Shown piece by piece: positions 12,801 to 23,287 of a stretch of DNA of 64,000 nucleotides (position 1 is the stretch's first letter; each line of letters starts with the position of its first letter). The stretch is from Turbatrix aceti (lineage: Eukaryota > Nematoda > Chromadorea > Rhabditida > Panagrolaimidae). Location of the stretch: NCBI GenBank assembly GCA_963969345.1, contig OZ017766.1, positions 12,462,001-12,526,000 on the forward strand, in the 5' to 3' direction. The notes beneath the pieces were generated by a model. That model made no database searches, was not told the DNA's origin, and saw only the letters and a program-made list of their open reading frames with translations. The position numbers and the translations under genes were made by a program.

Positions 12801-15109
12801 GATGAGTTGCGCGCCAGGTGTATTAGAAAATATAGTTTTTTTTGTGGAGTTACGCGGACTAAATAAATGAAAGTGCTGTATTTTTCACAAACAAACAAAT
12901 AATATTTTAAATTTTTTTGTTCTAAAAATCGAACAAACAAAAATATTTTTACCCTGTTCGTAAACGAACTCAGGCGAATACGAACACGGTATTTTTGTTA
13001 AATTTCAAAAAAACAATGGTTTTAAATTTTTTTAAATTAAAAAAAAACTGGGTGAATTTGCCCGCAACGTCCAAATTCACCCAGTTTTTTTTTAATTTAA
13101 AAAAATTTAAAACATTGTTTTTTGAAATTTAACAAAAATACCGTGTTCGTATTCGCCTGAGTTCGTTTACGAACAGGGTAAAAATATTTTTGTTTGTTCG
13201 ATTTTTAGAACAAAAAAATTTAAAATATTATTTGTTTGTTTGTGAAAAATAAGCACTTTCATTTATTTAGTTCCGCGTAACTCAAAAAAAACTATATTTT
13301 CTAATACACCTGGCGCGCAACTCATAAAAAGCAGCATTGGTCTCTGAGTGAAAACATCTTTTTTTGACCATTTTGCCATAACAACCGCATAGCTAACCAT
13401 GCATGCATGAAGGAAGAAGGTCGTTTAGAGAGCTACCTTTAGCATTGCTCATGTCAGTCAGTGCCAAAAGACAAAAAATCCGTCAGCTTAACAACGTGTT
13501 TTTTGTTTTGCTTAAAGTAAAAAATTCCGAAAGTACATATAAATTCAATTTTTTATTGAAAGGTAATTTTATAAATTAAACGCGGTTTTTGACCTTCGGA
13601 AAGAAAACAAATTTTTGCATTTGTCTTACGACGAAAACATTGTAAAAAATTTATATAATTCTATTTAATTTACAACAACAGAATTGAATTTTCGCGGTCA
13701 GACAAAAATATAAATTCAAAAATTTTCGCGGCGAGACAAAACAAAATTTTAGTTTTTAGTTTTTTTATGCGAACAAACCTTCCAAGCCGCCAACTTTAAC
13801 TCGTCATCACTTTCACTGCTGTCAGTAACCACGGATGCCTTTTGTATAAGCTTGACCAAATCTTCACGAAGATTTTTAGCGTACTTCTTCTAAAAATAAA
13901 TATTTACAAATATTTCGATACTTACACCGAAAAAAAACATACAGAAACTAATTCCTGAAAAACAGGATGCTTCAAAGGGTCGTGAACGTAAGGAAGTGCA
14001 AAAAACGGCAACAAGTCACAGTTTGCAGCCATTCGTGAGCCATTTCCTTCTTCCAGATACGCCTTGAGGTTGGTAAGGCGTTCTCGATACTCCAATCGAT
14101 CGGGAGGAGTTTTTCGGAGCGGCAAAGTCGCAAAAAAAATTTGAAGATGAAATTCGAGAATCAAAAAAGGGGACGAAGAATGGTAGTTGTCGGATTCAAA
14201 AGTACCAAATTGGTTATTAAAAAGTTTGAAAAACTTTGTGTTCTCACCGCGATCAAAATACGATAAAAGTTTTTTCTGTAAAAAATGTAAAACATGAAAA
14301 AAATTTGTTAAAAATTATTTTTTATTTTTGAAAAAAAAATTAATATATTGGTTTTCTGGTGTTTTTTTAACAAAAAATTATTATACCTGAATATCCGTAA
14401 GCGCCGGTGGCTGCTGCCTGGCGGTGGCAGCACCCTGCCTTCTTTGCGTACCGGGAGTCGTCGTTCTGGCTGTTGAAGATTTTTTAATTTTCACTAACTG
14501 AATTTTCTTATTCAGGCATTCGGCCTTGAAATTTTGAGCTGATATATCGAATCCTGATTTTACGAGTGCCTGTAAAATAAAAAGTTCAAAAATTATTTTT
14601 TAAGGTAAAAATTAACTCACCTGGTTGATAGCACGCGCAATGCTAGGATTCATCAAAATGTAGGTGTACGACCTGTAAATGTGAAAAATTTACAGCATTG
14701 TGTGAACAGTCATTTTTTCATTTTTGGAATTTGAGAACAAACACGAAAATTTAAAAAATTGTGTTCGAAATTGAACAAATGTAAGCACTAATATTTTTTA
14801 TCATTTGCGCCAAATTTTGTATTCTCAGGAGAAAAACGTAAAATTGGCCTTCTTCACATGCAAAAACCGAACACGAACTGGAAAAAGCAATTTTTTGGCA
14901 AACAAACAAAAACATCCGCCCATTCTACAAAAACAAAAAAATCCAAATTTACAATAACAAAAAAATTATAAATTTCAAAATTTACGCACAAGCGAAAAAA
15001 ACGATATTCGACTTCCTATCCCATTTGGCTATCAAAACGTTCGCCTAAAATCATAATCCACCCGAGTCGGAAGTAATCATTCGAGATAATCGGTCCCCGC
15101 CTACCCCAT
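9868..15109 (-). CDS. ARMC9-like LisH/armadillo-repeat protein (ciliary basal body), nine exons
   Basis: Exons in transcription order: 15109-15105, 14672-14621, 14569-14387, 14275-13943, 13889-13779, 12043-11607, 11555-11345, 10893-10453, 10137-9868 (stop TAA 9868-9870). Every junction has GT/AG ends and the phases agree throughout, giving about 680 residues, within the usual ARMC9 size range. Residues ~10-45 form a LisH motif (ARAINQALVKSGFDISAQNF). Residues ~81-190 contain DLLPFFALPYVHDPLKHPVF, characteristic of ARMC9. The C-terminal third carries the armadillo region (LLLQALRFQLTLRH, LARLLNAIASFKTGRDYL, FGMEYGVALLANLCLHSS). ARMC9 family proteins act at ciliary basal bodies with TOGARAM1. 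Family assignment is from remembered motif order, not a search. The five-base first exon (ATGGG before GTAGGC) is inferred from phase and is the weakest part. The intron at 12044-13778 holds a triplet of large repeats, and the intron at 10894-11344 holds a MITE. Confidence 0.85.
11083..11297. mobile_element. hAT-type MITE with GTTCG/CGAAC motifs, in an ARMC9-like intron
   Basis: The element starts CAGGGTTCAAC and ends CGCAAACCCTG. It is flanked by GTGCGCTC (11075-11082) and GTGAGCAC (11298-11305), which match at six of eight positions and fit an aged 8 bp target duplication. The interior is packed with GTTCG/CGAAC words, including the palindrome TTCGCGAA. It is related in end and motif to the element at 23535-23946. 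No coding capacity. Confidence 0.65.
12161..13518. repeat. Direct-inverted-direct triplet of a ~440 bp repeat inside an ARMC9-like intron
   Basis: The unit begins near GCCCGCAACGTCCAAATTC and runs through 'CGAACAGGGTAAAAATA', 'CACCTGGCGCGCAACTC' and 'CCGTCAGCTTAAC'. Copy 1 is 12161-12600 (+), copy 2 is 12603-13058 (inverted), and copy 3 is 13060-13518 (+). Copies 2 and 3 share the fuller end with GTTTTGCTTAAAG, and copy 1 is cut short there. Copies are nearly identical by eye, differing by small indels (for example CATGCATGCATG against CATGGCATGCATGG). This could be a foldback transposon plus duplication, or a local rearrangement. Confidence 0.85.
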
Positions 15110-16760
15110 TCTTGCAGTTGGTTCGTCAAAAGGGCAGGAAACAAAATTCCATTTTTTACTTTTTTTTATTTGTTAGGTGCATTGCCCGTCTGAAAAAAAA
15201 ACAGGCAAGGTGTCACATTTATCAAAAAAAAATTTTATTCCAATTCAAAAAGTTTTTTTAAAGGAACAAGCAGAACAAGCGCCTCTGAGAAAAAGAAGCA
15301 CACAATGCCCTCCGGTTTGGTTGGTCAGTAGTCATGACAACATGCACCAGCTACCCTTTGGCCCGGCTGGCTGCAAGGCTGGGCAGGGCAGGGCAAGCTG
15401 CGGTGCACCGTCAGTTTTCTTTCTTTCATCTTTTCATGCGCCATTGCCTTTGTTGGCTACCAGCTTTTGGCTACTGTTCTTCGAAAGCGGTTTACAAAAA
15501 TTTTAATTTCTGATCTGTGAATTAATTAAAAAAAGAAAAATTGCAACAAAGTGAACATTTTGCAACTTTGATGTTTGAGAAATAAATTTAATGATGTGAG
15601 TAAATCTGCAGATAAAATAAAAAAAATGATGTGAGTGAAATGGGTTCATACCGGAGTCTAATGAGGTCAAAGAGATCTAATTATCTTGCATGGGCGGTGC
15701 ATTCTGTATTCCAGCAATAAATATTGTTTTCCTACTGATTTTTTACAATCAAAATTTTTAGATTCTGTTTAGTGTTTTACATTATCAGAAACCTTTACCA
15801 AAACATTTTAATAATTTTACCCAAATTTTCATTTAAAATTAATTTCGATCAAATTTAAAGTGCGCAGAATACAAAAACCGACAGAAGCAAACATTTATTC
15901 TTTAAATTGCAAAAGCAAACCAACGAACATCTAAAAACTTGTTCAAAGTTGTATTTTGTGCAAATTTGTTTCTACCGAAGCTGAAAAACGTAAACCTGGG
16001 TAATACATATGTATTTTCTCGCACTTCAGTAAAAGTGTTCTAAAGATGATCAATGTTTTTGGTTCCAATAACTGAAAAAATATTAAAAATTTTTCATTGA
16101 ACCTGTAGTATTTTGCGCACGGTGTTCGTGGTATTTGGCACGTTTTTTCCTACTTTTTTTTTTGATTTTCTTTTTGATGTCTATGGTGTTTTTTGTTTAG
16201 TCAGAAACGAAAACATCAAACATTGAGCATCGATGAATTGATTCATCGTGGAAAAATGTTGGCAATGAAAAAATAGCACACTATATTTTACCACTTTTTT
16301 GCCCAAGTTAGCATGGCATTATATTATTGTATTGTTTATCTTATATTGTTTACATAATTAATTTTTTTTTATATTTATGCATACTATGTATTTTTATGAA
16401 TAGTAAAATAAATACTGTAATTGCGTTGTAAGTTATTTGCTTCCCTACTGCTTTGATTTTCTTAATTATTTAAAAATCTGCAGATGCTAAAAAAGAGATA
16501 AAAAACGAATGCCCCGACGAACAACAGCGTGTCGAGTCCCATTTTTCCGTGTTCTCATTGTGATAAAGATTCTAAAATGTAAAATTATGATCTAGTAAGT
16601 TTTTGTAAATCACAAAAATAAAAAATGATTTGGAAGCTCGTTCTGCGCATGAAGCAAAACAATGTAACACATTATACTCGGCCCGGCTTCGCTAGGGACG
16701 TTTGGGTCGGTAAGAATTTTTTGGTAAAAATTTTTTGTATCTAGCTTTTCAGTGCACAAG
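15110..16760. other. AT-rich intergenic stretch, no gene seen
   Basis: Mostly A/T runs. A slightly GC-rich patch at 15300-15480 gives an open frame of low-complexity sequence without splice or homology support. A short patch near 16680-16705 (GGCCCGGCTTCGCTAGGGAC) looks like transposon debris. Confidence 0.4.
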
Positions 16761-16767
16761 TTTGCTA

Positions 16768-17655
16768 AAAGTATGTATTATACATAGGTGTAAAGTGCAT
16801 AGAACGATGGTATGTTCACATTTTTCAATGAACCTGTATGTTTGGCAAAAATTGGCAGGCGTCTATAACATCTACTGCCTATAACATACATTCAGGAATG
16901 AACGCGTTCATGTAAAAGTAATTTGCACACAAAAAGCAACGGTATTTGTTGTTTTTGGCGCGCTTTTTCAAACTTTTTAAGAACTATTCGTCTTTCGGAC
17001 CAATATGGGACCAATGGCGTCTACGATATATCGCGATATATGTATATACATACGTGCGTCCATGTAAAGATTTGTTGTGCACAGAAGGCGACTGTATTCC
17101 TAATTTTTGGCGCGCTTTTTTGAGAGGATTCCCATCAGGGTTGCGAAGATGGGATTCCCCGGGAGATTCCCCGGGGAATATTCCCGGGAATCCCCGGGGA
17201 TTCCCCCACCTTTGCCAAATTCCCCCTAAAATTCCCCGGGAAACTGCCGAAAAAATTAAGAAAAGTAAAGGGATGTGATTATTTTTTTTGAAGTTTGCCA
17301 ATTGGGCTTCAAATCTCGCTTTAATGTGAAAGTTAGGTTGCAATTTTAATGCACGTTAATAAATAGACCGTTTTTGGTGTGTTTTTTTTTTATTTTAGAC
17401 CTCGTTTTAGACGCATGGCTTTATTTAGATGCGGGGAATTTGGAGGGGGATTCCCTGGGGAATCTCCGGGAATCCCCCGGGAATATTCCCCCATTTTTCA
17501 TTCCCCGGGGAATTTTGCAACCCTGATTCCCATGAGACTCTCAGATAATTCCCAAGTTTGCAATAAGATGCGCACAGAACGACGGCATGTGCCTTTTTTT
17601 AACTGAACCTGTATGTTTGGCAAAACTTGGTAGGCGTCTATAACATCTACAGTAT
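16768..17655. repeat. Two diverged direct repeats flanking a MITE
   Basis: 16768-16876 and 17551-17655 share, in order, 'CAAGTTTGC', '(C/G)AGAACGA(T/C)GG', 'TGAACCTGTATGTTTGGCAA' and 'AGGCGTCTATAACATCTAC'. A second word, TTTTTGGCGCGCTTTTT, occurs at ~16951 and ~17104. The region appears to be a dispersed repeat in which the 390 bp MITE later inserted. The right copy lies directly upstream of the hAT element. Confidence 0.6.
17136..17525. mobile_element. 390 bp hAT-type MITE with CCCCGGGG motifs and perfect 8 bp target duplication
   Basis: The left end is CAGGGTTGCGAAGATGGGAT and the right end, reverse-complemented, is CAGGGTTGCAAAATTCCCCG. Both flanks read ATTCCCAT (17128-17135 and 17526-17533), an exact 8 bp duplication as hAT transposases make. 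Both subterminal regions repeat TTCCCCGGGGAA-like words (GGGGATTCCC, CCCGGGAATATTCCC). There is no transposase. The nearby hAT at 17706 has a different end, so its own transposase is not obviously the mobiliser. Confidence 0.9.
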
Positions 17656-17705
17656 AGACTGAGAACCGGTTCGTTTTAGACACTGCTAGAAATCAATACT
17701 ATGAC

Positions 17706-20506
17706 CAGTGTTCCGCTGACTCCGACTCAGAGTCGACTCTTTGACTCTGACTCTGACTCTGAGAGTCGAGAGTCAGAGTCAGAGTCGAGAGTCGAAATTC
17801 CATAAACTAAGAGTCGACTCTGAAGAGTCGAATGACTCTCCAACGAATGCAACCGTTAAGCGGGTAAAATGCGCGTCGACATGATCGATCTTACCGCGAA
17901 AAGTAGTGTACTGCTCTCTCTAATGTCGAATACGACAAAAAAGCGGGTAAATTGTGCGTTTGCGCCGTTTGTCTCAACACGAAAAGTTCACCATACTGTT
18001 TTTGTCTTTCAATTGTTGCATATTGAACAGTTGTGTATAATTTTGTCCTCTTGAACGGTTGTGATATGGTAAATCGCAGAACCAGCGTCTACCGTCAGTT
18101 CTTTGACGCATCTGGCAAATGCATCGTTGGCAAGTGCACAGAAGCTGTGAAGTTGACCAAGTCCAGCAATCTCCAGCGCCATTTCCAAGATAAACACCCG
18201 GAAGAGTATGCTAGGTTCCATTCCGACCCGACGCAGACCAAAATCCGTTTCCCAATTGTGGCTAGTCGACGACTCGACCCTCGCGTCCTTCTTGCCCGCG
18301 CTGTGGCAACGACTACAACGCCAATTTCCATCGTACGCAATCAGTACATGAGAGTAAGTTATTAGTTTGTCATAAATTTGATTTAGATAACACACTTTTA
18401 GCTCCTGCTCAACCGAATCCCTAAATTTCATACCCCAAGTGAAACCACACTCGTTCAGTTGATGTCTGCGGAAGTCACGAAAGTCCAGAATCACTTGAAA
18501 GGATATCGGTACTACGAAATCGATGAAACATTCATTCCTTGCTATTGCTGTATCATTTATTGATCCCGACACCGGAGCAATGGAAGTCGCGGGCTTGGAT
18601 TTGCGAAGTTTGACTGGTAGTCACACAAGCGATCTGATCAAGACTGAGTTTACTGCTGCGTTGTCCGAATACGGACTTGTTCCTGATGATATCTGCTCCA
18701 TTGTTACGGATAACGCGTCAAACATGGTCGCGGCGTTTACGTAAGTATCTTTTTTTTCTATTTTTGTTATCAATATTTTTTTGCGAATTATTGTCTGCAA
18801 ATATCTATAGTAACTAATTTTTATAAACTGATAAGCGGTACAGAACCGCAGTTATTTTTGCCGAGCGCTGATATTTCTTTTCGGATTTGTAATCAGCGTA
18901 CCGAATTTAATTATACCACTTTTTGTTGTCTTTTAGGGAAAAAGACCGAGTCAAGAGTTCGAATAATCCCATTGAGTCCGATGATGAAGAAGATGATATG
19001 GAGGATGAAGAAAGCACCGACGAGTCTTCGGACGATGAAGAAGAAAACAACAACGATTCCATTCATGAAGATATCGACACGGATGACATAGAGATGCCTA
19101 CTCTGACCTTTTTCCAACACCGCCGTTGTGTGGCTCACACCCTACAGCTCAGCCTTCGCGACGCTTTCCAAGAAGACGCTGATTTTAAATCTCTAAAAAC
19201 GGTATGTGTTTGAACGATTTTCAATCTTCTATTGTTTATTTTTAGAAAATGCTCAAGATCGCGTCCAAAATTCGTCATTCGCACATCGCTACGGATTACA
19301 TCGCACGGAAGACGGGGAAGTCTGTTTTGCTTCCAGCGCAGACACGGTGGTCTAGCATCGCGATAACTTACCGTCGTCTTCTAACTCTTCGGTCGTGCAT
19401 CAATGAATACTTCAAAGATCAACGCAAGAAAGACCCGTCGTTGATGATCACCGATGACGACGCCAGACAAATTCAAGACATTCTCGAAATGATTGAACCT
19501 TTCAAAGTTCTAACCACTCGAATTCAGGCAGAAACTACGTTCACAACGTCAATGGTTTATCCCGGAATCACCCAGATTATCGCGACATTGGAGGTAAGTT
19601 GTTTAGGATACTATTTTTCTTATTTTTTTATATGGTTGCAGAGCCTTACCACTGAACATCCTTCAAAGCTGGCTCTTATCGTGTCTCTCAAAGAGCGATT
19701 CTCCTATGTTCTTGATTCCACCTCGCCAAAGTACGATGAGGGCTTTCTGCTTGCAACTGCTCTGGATCCTGCCTTCACTTTGCTTGTTGATCCGAACATT
19801 GTCATTCCTTTGCTTGCAAGGTTGCAATTCAATTCCGACAATGATGATTGTGACATTCTGAACACCGTCAGAGAACATCCTCTTGGATTTGGACCCCCCG
19901 TTGTCCAGAATCGCGCACCTCAACCCGTCGAGCAGAAGTGCGACCTTGTGACGCAGTACACGTCGTTCCGAAACGAAGTTGAGAAATCCGCCGTGCCTGA
20001 GCACTTTTGGGAAGTAAAAAGGAAGACTTACCCTTTGCTCTTCAAAGCGGTTTGCCGCTTTTTGGGGGCTACCGCCTGTGGTTCGCCAGGTGAACGGATG
20101 TTCAGCCAGCTGACGCTTCATTCAGGTGGTCATAAGTGTAACACGTCGCCCAAAGTCCTCAAGATCAAGGTTCTCAGTTCTTTCAACAAACGCTTCTTCA
20201 AGCAACTCGCCGGTACGCGTTGATTTCAGTAATTTATCGTTTCGTTGTTATTTTTTGATTGTTTTGTTAATGTTTCACAAGTTTGGTTGTAAACTTTCAT
20301 TTTTTTAATCATTTTTGCGTCAAGGTTGACAAGAATTGGCTCTTCGGAGTCTAAGAGTCGATCTGGGAGTCGGGAGTCGACTCTCAGAGTCGAAAAATGT
20401 GACTTCGAGAGTCGGAGTCGAAAGAGTCGACTCTTTCGACTCTCGCCTCTCGACTCTGAGTCAGAGTCGAGAGGCGAGAGTCGATTTCGGCCAGAGCGGA
20501 ACACTG
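17706..20506 (+). mobile_element. hAT transposon, 2.8 kb, with 8 bp target duplication
   Basis: The element begins CAGTGTTCCGCT and ends in its reverse complement AGCGGAACACTG. It is flanked by identical ACTATGAC octamers (17698-17705 and 20507-20514). Subterminal regions of ~120-170 bp on both sides (17720-17840 and 20345-20490) are dense in GAGTC/GACTC words, as expected for transposase-binding subterminal repeats. Between them lies a five-exon, BED-finger hAT transposase with a frameshift. Length, ends and duplication size all fit the hAT superfamily. Confidence 0.95.
18066..20223 (+). pseudogene. hAT transposase, frameshifted (BED finger, RNase H-like core, dimerisation domain)
   Basis: Inferred exons: 18066-18353, 18402-18740, 18937-19201, 19246-19593, 19642-20223. 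Exon 1 encodes a BED zinc finger (CIVGKC, then RHFQDKH). Exon 2 starts in frame (LLNRIPKFHTPSETTLVQLM), but that frame stops at 18560. The conserved transposase continues one frame over from about 18500 (KHSFLAIAVSFIDPDTG, then IVTDNASNMVAAF with a catalytic Asp). The stretch that should hold the first catalytic Asp (the D-G-W-T block before SFLAI) is not visible, so a short deletion plus frameshift is likely. Exon 3 has an acidic insert and the RCVAHTLQL motif. The last exon has the hAT C-terminal dimerisation region with SPGERMFSQ. The enzyme is probably inactive. A sequencing indel cannot be excluded. Confidence 0.9.
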
Positions 20507-20514
20507 ACTATGAC

Positions 20515-21485
20515 CTTCCCCCTTATTTTTAAATTTTATGTGCGCCACGATTACCACGATTTTGGTAACTAAACTTGGTAAACAAATCAACAGTATTCCA
20601 AAAAATACTGATTCATTTTGTTTGGTTTTTTTTCAAACCAGGAACCAGAAACATTTTTTAATTAAATGAAGACCTGCTTTATGACTACCAAAGATGCCGT
20701 AAATTGTCTAGTCGGCTTTAGTGCAATTGTCATGTATTTATTTTATTTTCAGTTCATCGCGATGCAAAAAAAATTTGGCAAAGATTGTTGACAAAAAATC
20801 TAAAAGCATAAATAACAGGACTTCAATTCCTTGATAAATATATTTTTTATTTATATTCAACCAGGTGCCAATCATAGCACGAGTGCCAAAATACCTATTA
20901 TTTTATTATATTTTTTTTGCATTGAGAATTGAGAATTCAAATAAATTTTTGTTTCTGTCTACGTTGTGTTTAGTTTTCATTAAATTTTTTAATTACGATT
21001 TGATGTATGTATTTTTGTCCTAGACTTGCCTACACATAGACAAAGTACACCAAACCTTAGATCTCACATCAGCGTCATCCACTTATTAGGCATTTCTGAC
21101 GTTATTCTTCCGCTTCCGTGATGCGATGACACTTTTGTCAGCACGTTTATAAATACTTTTTGGATCATTGTGAGTATTTGAACTTAATATAAATCAGGTG
21201 TTTCCTGGTGGGAACAAGTCGACGATTAACGGATTTATTATTTGTTGTTACTACAATACTTTATCGTGATATTCTTTGTTCTTGATTGCTTTTATTTTTT
21301 CTGCATTGCACTCTTAAATATTTATTTATTTGTGAAAGCAAAAACAATTTGTTCTTTGCTCTGTATTCTGGTTTTTTAAATATAATAAATACAATGTCAA
21401 CATAAGATGTTTACATGCTAAAATCTGTTTATGCGTTACGATAACGCCTACCATAAACTCGACCACCTCACCGCATTTACTTTCC
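20515..21485. other. AT-rich intergenic stretch, nothing recognised
   Basis: Between the hAT element and the next palindrome there are only A/T-rich sequence and short open frames. No splice-supported exon and no repeat boundary was found. Confidence 0.4.
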
Positions 21486-21489
21486 CCTT

Positions 21490-22400
21490 GTTTTTTGACA
21501 GTGGAGCGCGCGCGCGCATTTTTGAAGGGAGGCATTAACAAAAAAAGGCCCTGAAGCTAATTTTTGTTTGTTATGCTAACGGCCACGTTTGTAGGCTTAG
21601 GCATGTCCCAAAGATTGTTTTAAGCCACTCGCGGCATTTCTCGGATAATTTTGCGCCGTGCTACAGCCGTTAAAAAAACACGAAACTTTCAAGTGCCGTA
21701 ACCCACCAAAATGTCTGGGAATTTTAAAAAGTTTTCAATAGCGGGATTCCTTATGTCAAGAAGAATCAGTGTGCACAAAATGGGGCCCTGGATCGCAGCT
21801 GTTTTGGAGATTCATAAAAAAGAACGATTCTGCGCTTGAAAATGCGCACACTATCAAAAATATGTGAAATATCGTTAATAATGGTGCTTTTAATCAAAAA
21901 AGACAGAAATAAATAAAATACAAAAGAATCAGATGCCATAAAAAAGTCAGATTCTTTTTGTGATTCTAACTTTTCGCCGAAATTTATTCGCTGTATGAAC
22001 ACCGAACGGACCAGCAGGCGAAGCGAACCACGAAATATGCAATGCGCGTGCGCATTTTTAAGCGCAGAATCGTTCTTTTTTATGAATCTCCAAAACGGCT
22101 GCGATCCAGGGCCCCATTTTGTGCACACTGATTCTTCTTGACATAAGGAATCCCGCTATTGAAAACTTTTTAAAATTCCCAGACATTTTGGTGGGTTACG
22201 GCACTTGAAAGTTTCGTGTTTTTTTAACGGCTGTAGCGCGGCGCAAAATTATCCGAGAAATGCCGCGAGTGGCTTAAAACAATCTTTGGGACATGCCTAA
22301 GCCTACCCAAGTGACCGTTAGCATAACAAACAAAAATTAGCTTCAGGATCTTTTTTTGTAAACGTCTCCTTTGACGCGCGCGCGCGTCTCTTTTTCTCCC
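21490..22400. mobile_element. ~0.9 kb palindromic foldback element
   Basis: Left arm ~21490-21860 and right arm ~22035-22400 are inverted near-copies centred at ~21948. Matching landmarks are CTAATTTTTGTTTGTTATGC (21559) against its complement near 22340, the GCGCGCGCGC blocks at ~21508 and ~22376, and GGGGCCCTGG (21782) against CCAGGGCCCC (22106). A ~170 bp unpaired centre separates the arms. The outer third resembles the inner part of the larger foldback at 28660-28940 (shared ATGTCCCAAAGATTGTTTT-like and GATAATT words), so the two belong to related families. No protein is encoded. Confidence 0.85.
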
Positions 22401-23287
22401 AATGTCAGAAAAAAGCATGCGGTGCCACCTTCGACGACCGGTTTAGATTTGCGGCGCGTTTAAGCCCGTATAAGTTCATTTGAGGTACGAAATGCATAAC
22501 AAATGCATAACAATTTTTTTTTGTTTTCTGTGCCAAATTGCAGCTCTAGTAAATCTTAGATCCATTTTTAACTCTGATGCCAAGATTTTTATATGCCAGA
22601 TATGTTTATTTATTTTTTTATATTTTTTCCATCATTATTTTTTTTGAAATACATAAACAACGGAAGCATTTACCTGAAAAAAAAGTAGACAGCATTTCAA
22701 CATTTTTTTCGGAAATCCGGTATGGGTAATTTTTTTCTTCGTGATTTCCCCCTTATAGCGAGCTTGTAGCCTTTAATACTCCAGGTGCATGTACATAGAT
22801 ACTACAGGTGCCACAGGTGTACAAACACCAACAAACATCTACATGTGTAATATCCATAGTTTGTTGGTGTTTCAACTTTTTTTGCACAACAGCTTCTCAG
22901 GATCCAGCATTTGGTGCACTTACATTGGTATCCCTGGAATTAATTCTCACTCTCTGTTTGCCCGTGCCAATACAGTTCACACTGTTGTACTTTGTACTGT
23001 GTAGTGTTGTACAATGGCACCTAAATGTCTTCCCACGAATACATTATCCAGCAAGTTGGTCATTTATTTGTTAACTGGTAAAATCGCATTTTCCATAAGT
23101 AGCTTTCACGGGTATGTTGACTACGCTTGCCCTTACATGGTCGTTTTAGGTTACTACTAAAAATGGAATATTGTCTTGTTTTCAGTGTTTACAGTGCAAA
23201 ATATTTAGTATTTATCTGACGCGTACACCAGTCGTGTTTTTGTAACTCTTTGTCACTTATAACGTTTTAAAAAGATTTTAGGAAAAA
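22401..23287. other. Upstream region of the first chemoreceptor gene
   Basis: AT-rich, with a short GT/CA-rich patch (22790-22900). The sequence before the receptor start reads AAAGATTTTAG then GAAAAAATGG, so the ATG at 23288 lies seven bases after an acceptor-like AG. This would suit a spliced 5' leader or trans-splicing. No promoter motif is identified. Confidence 0.4.
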
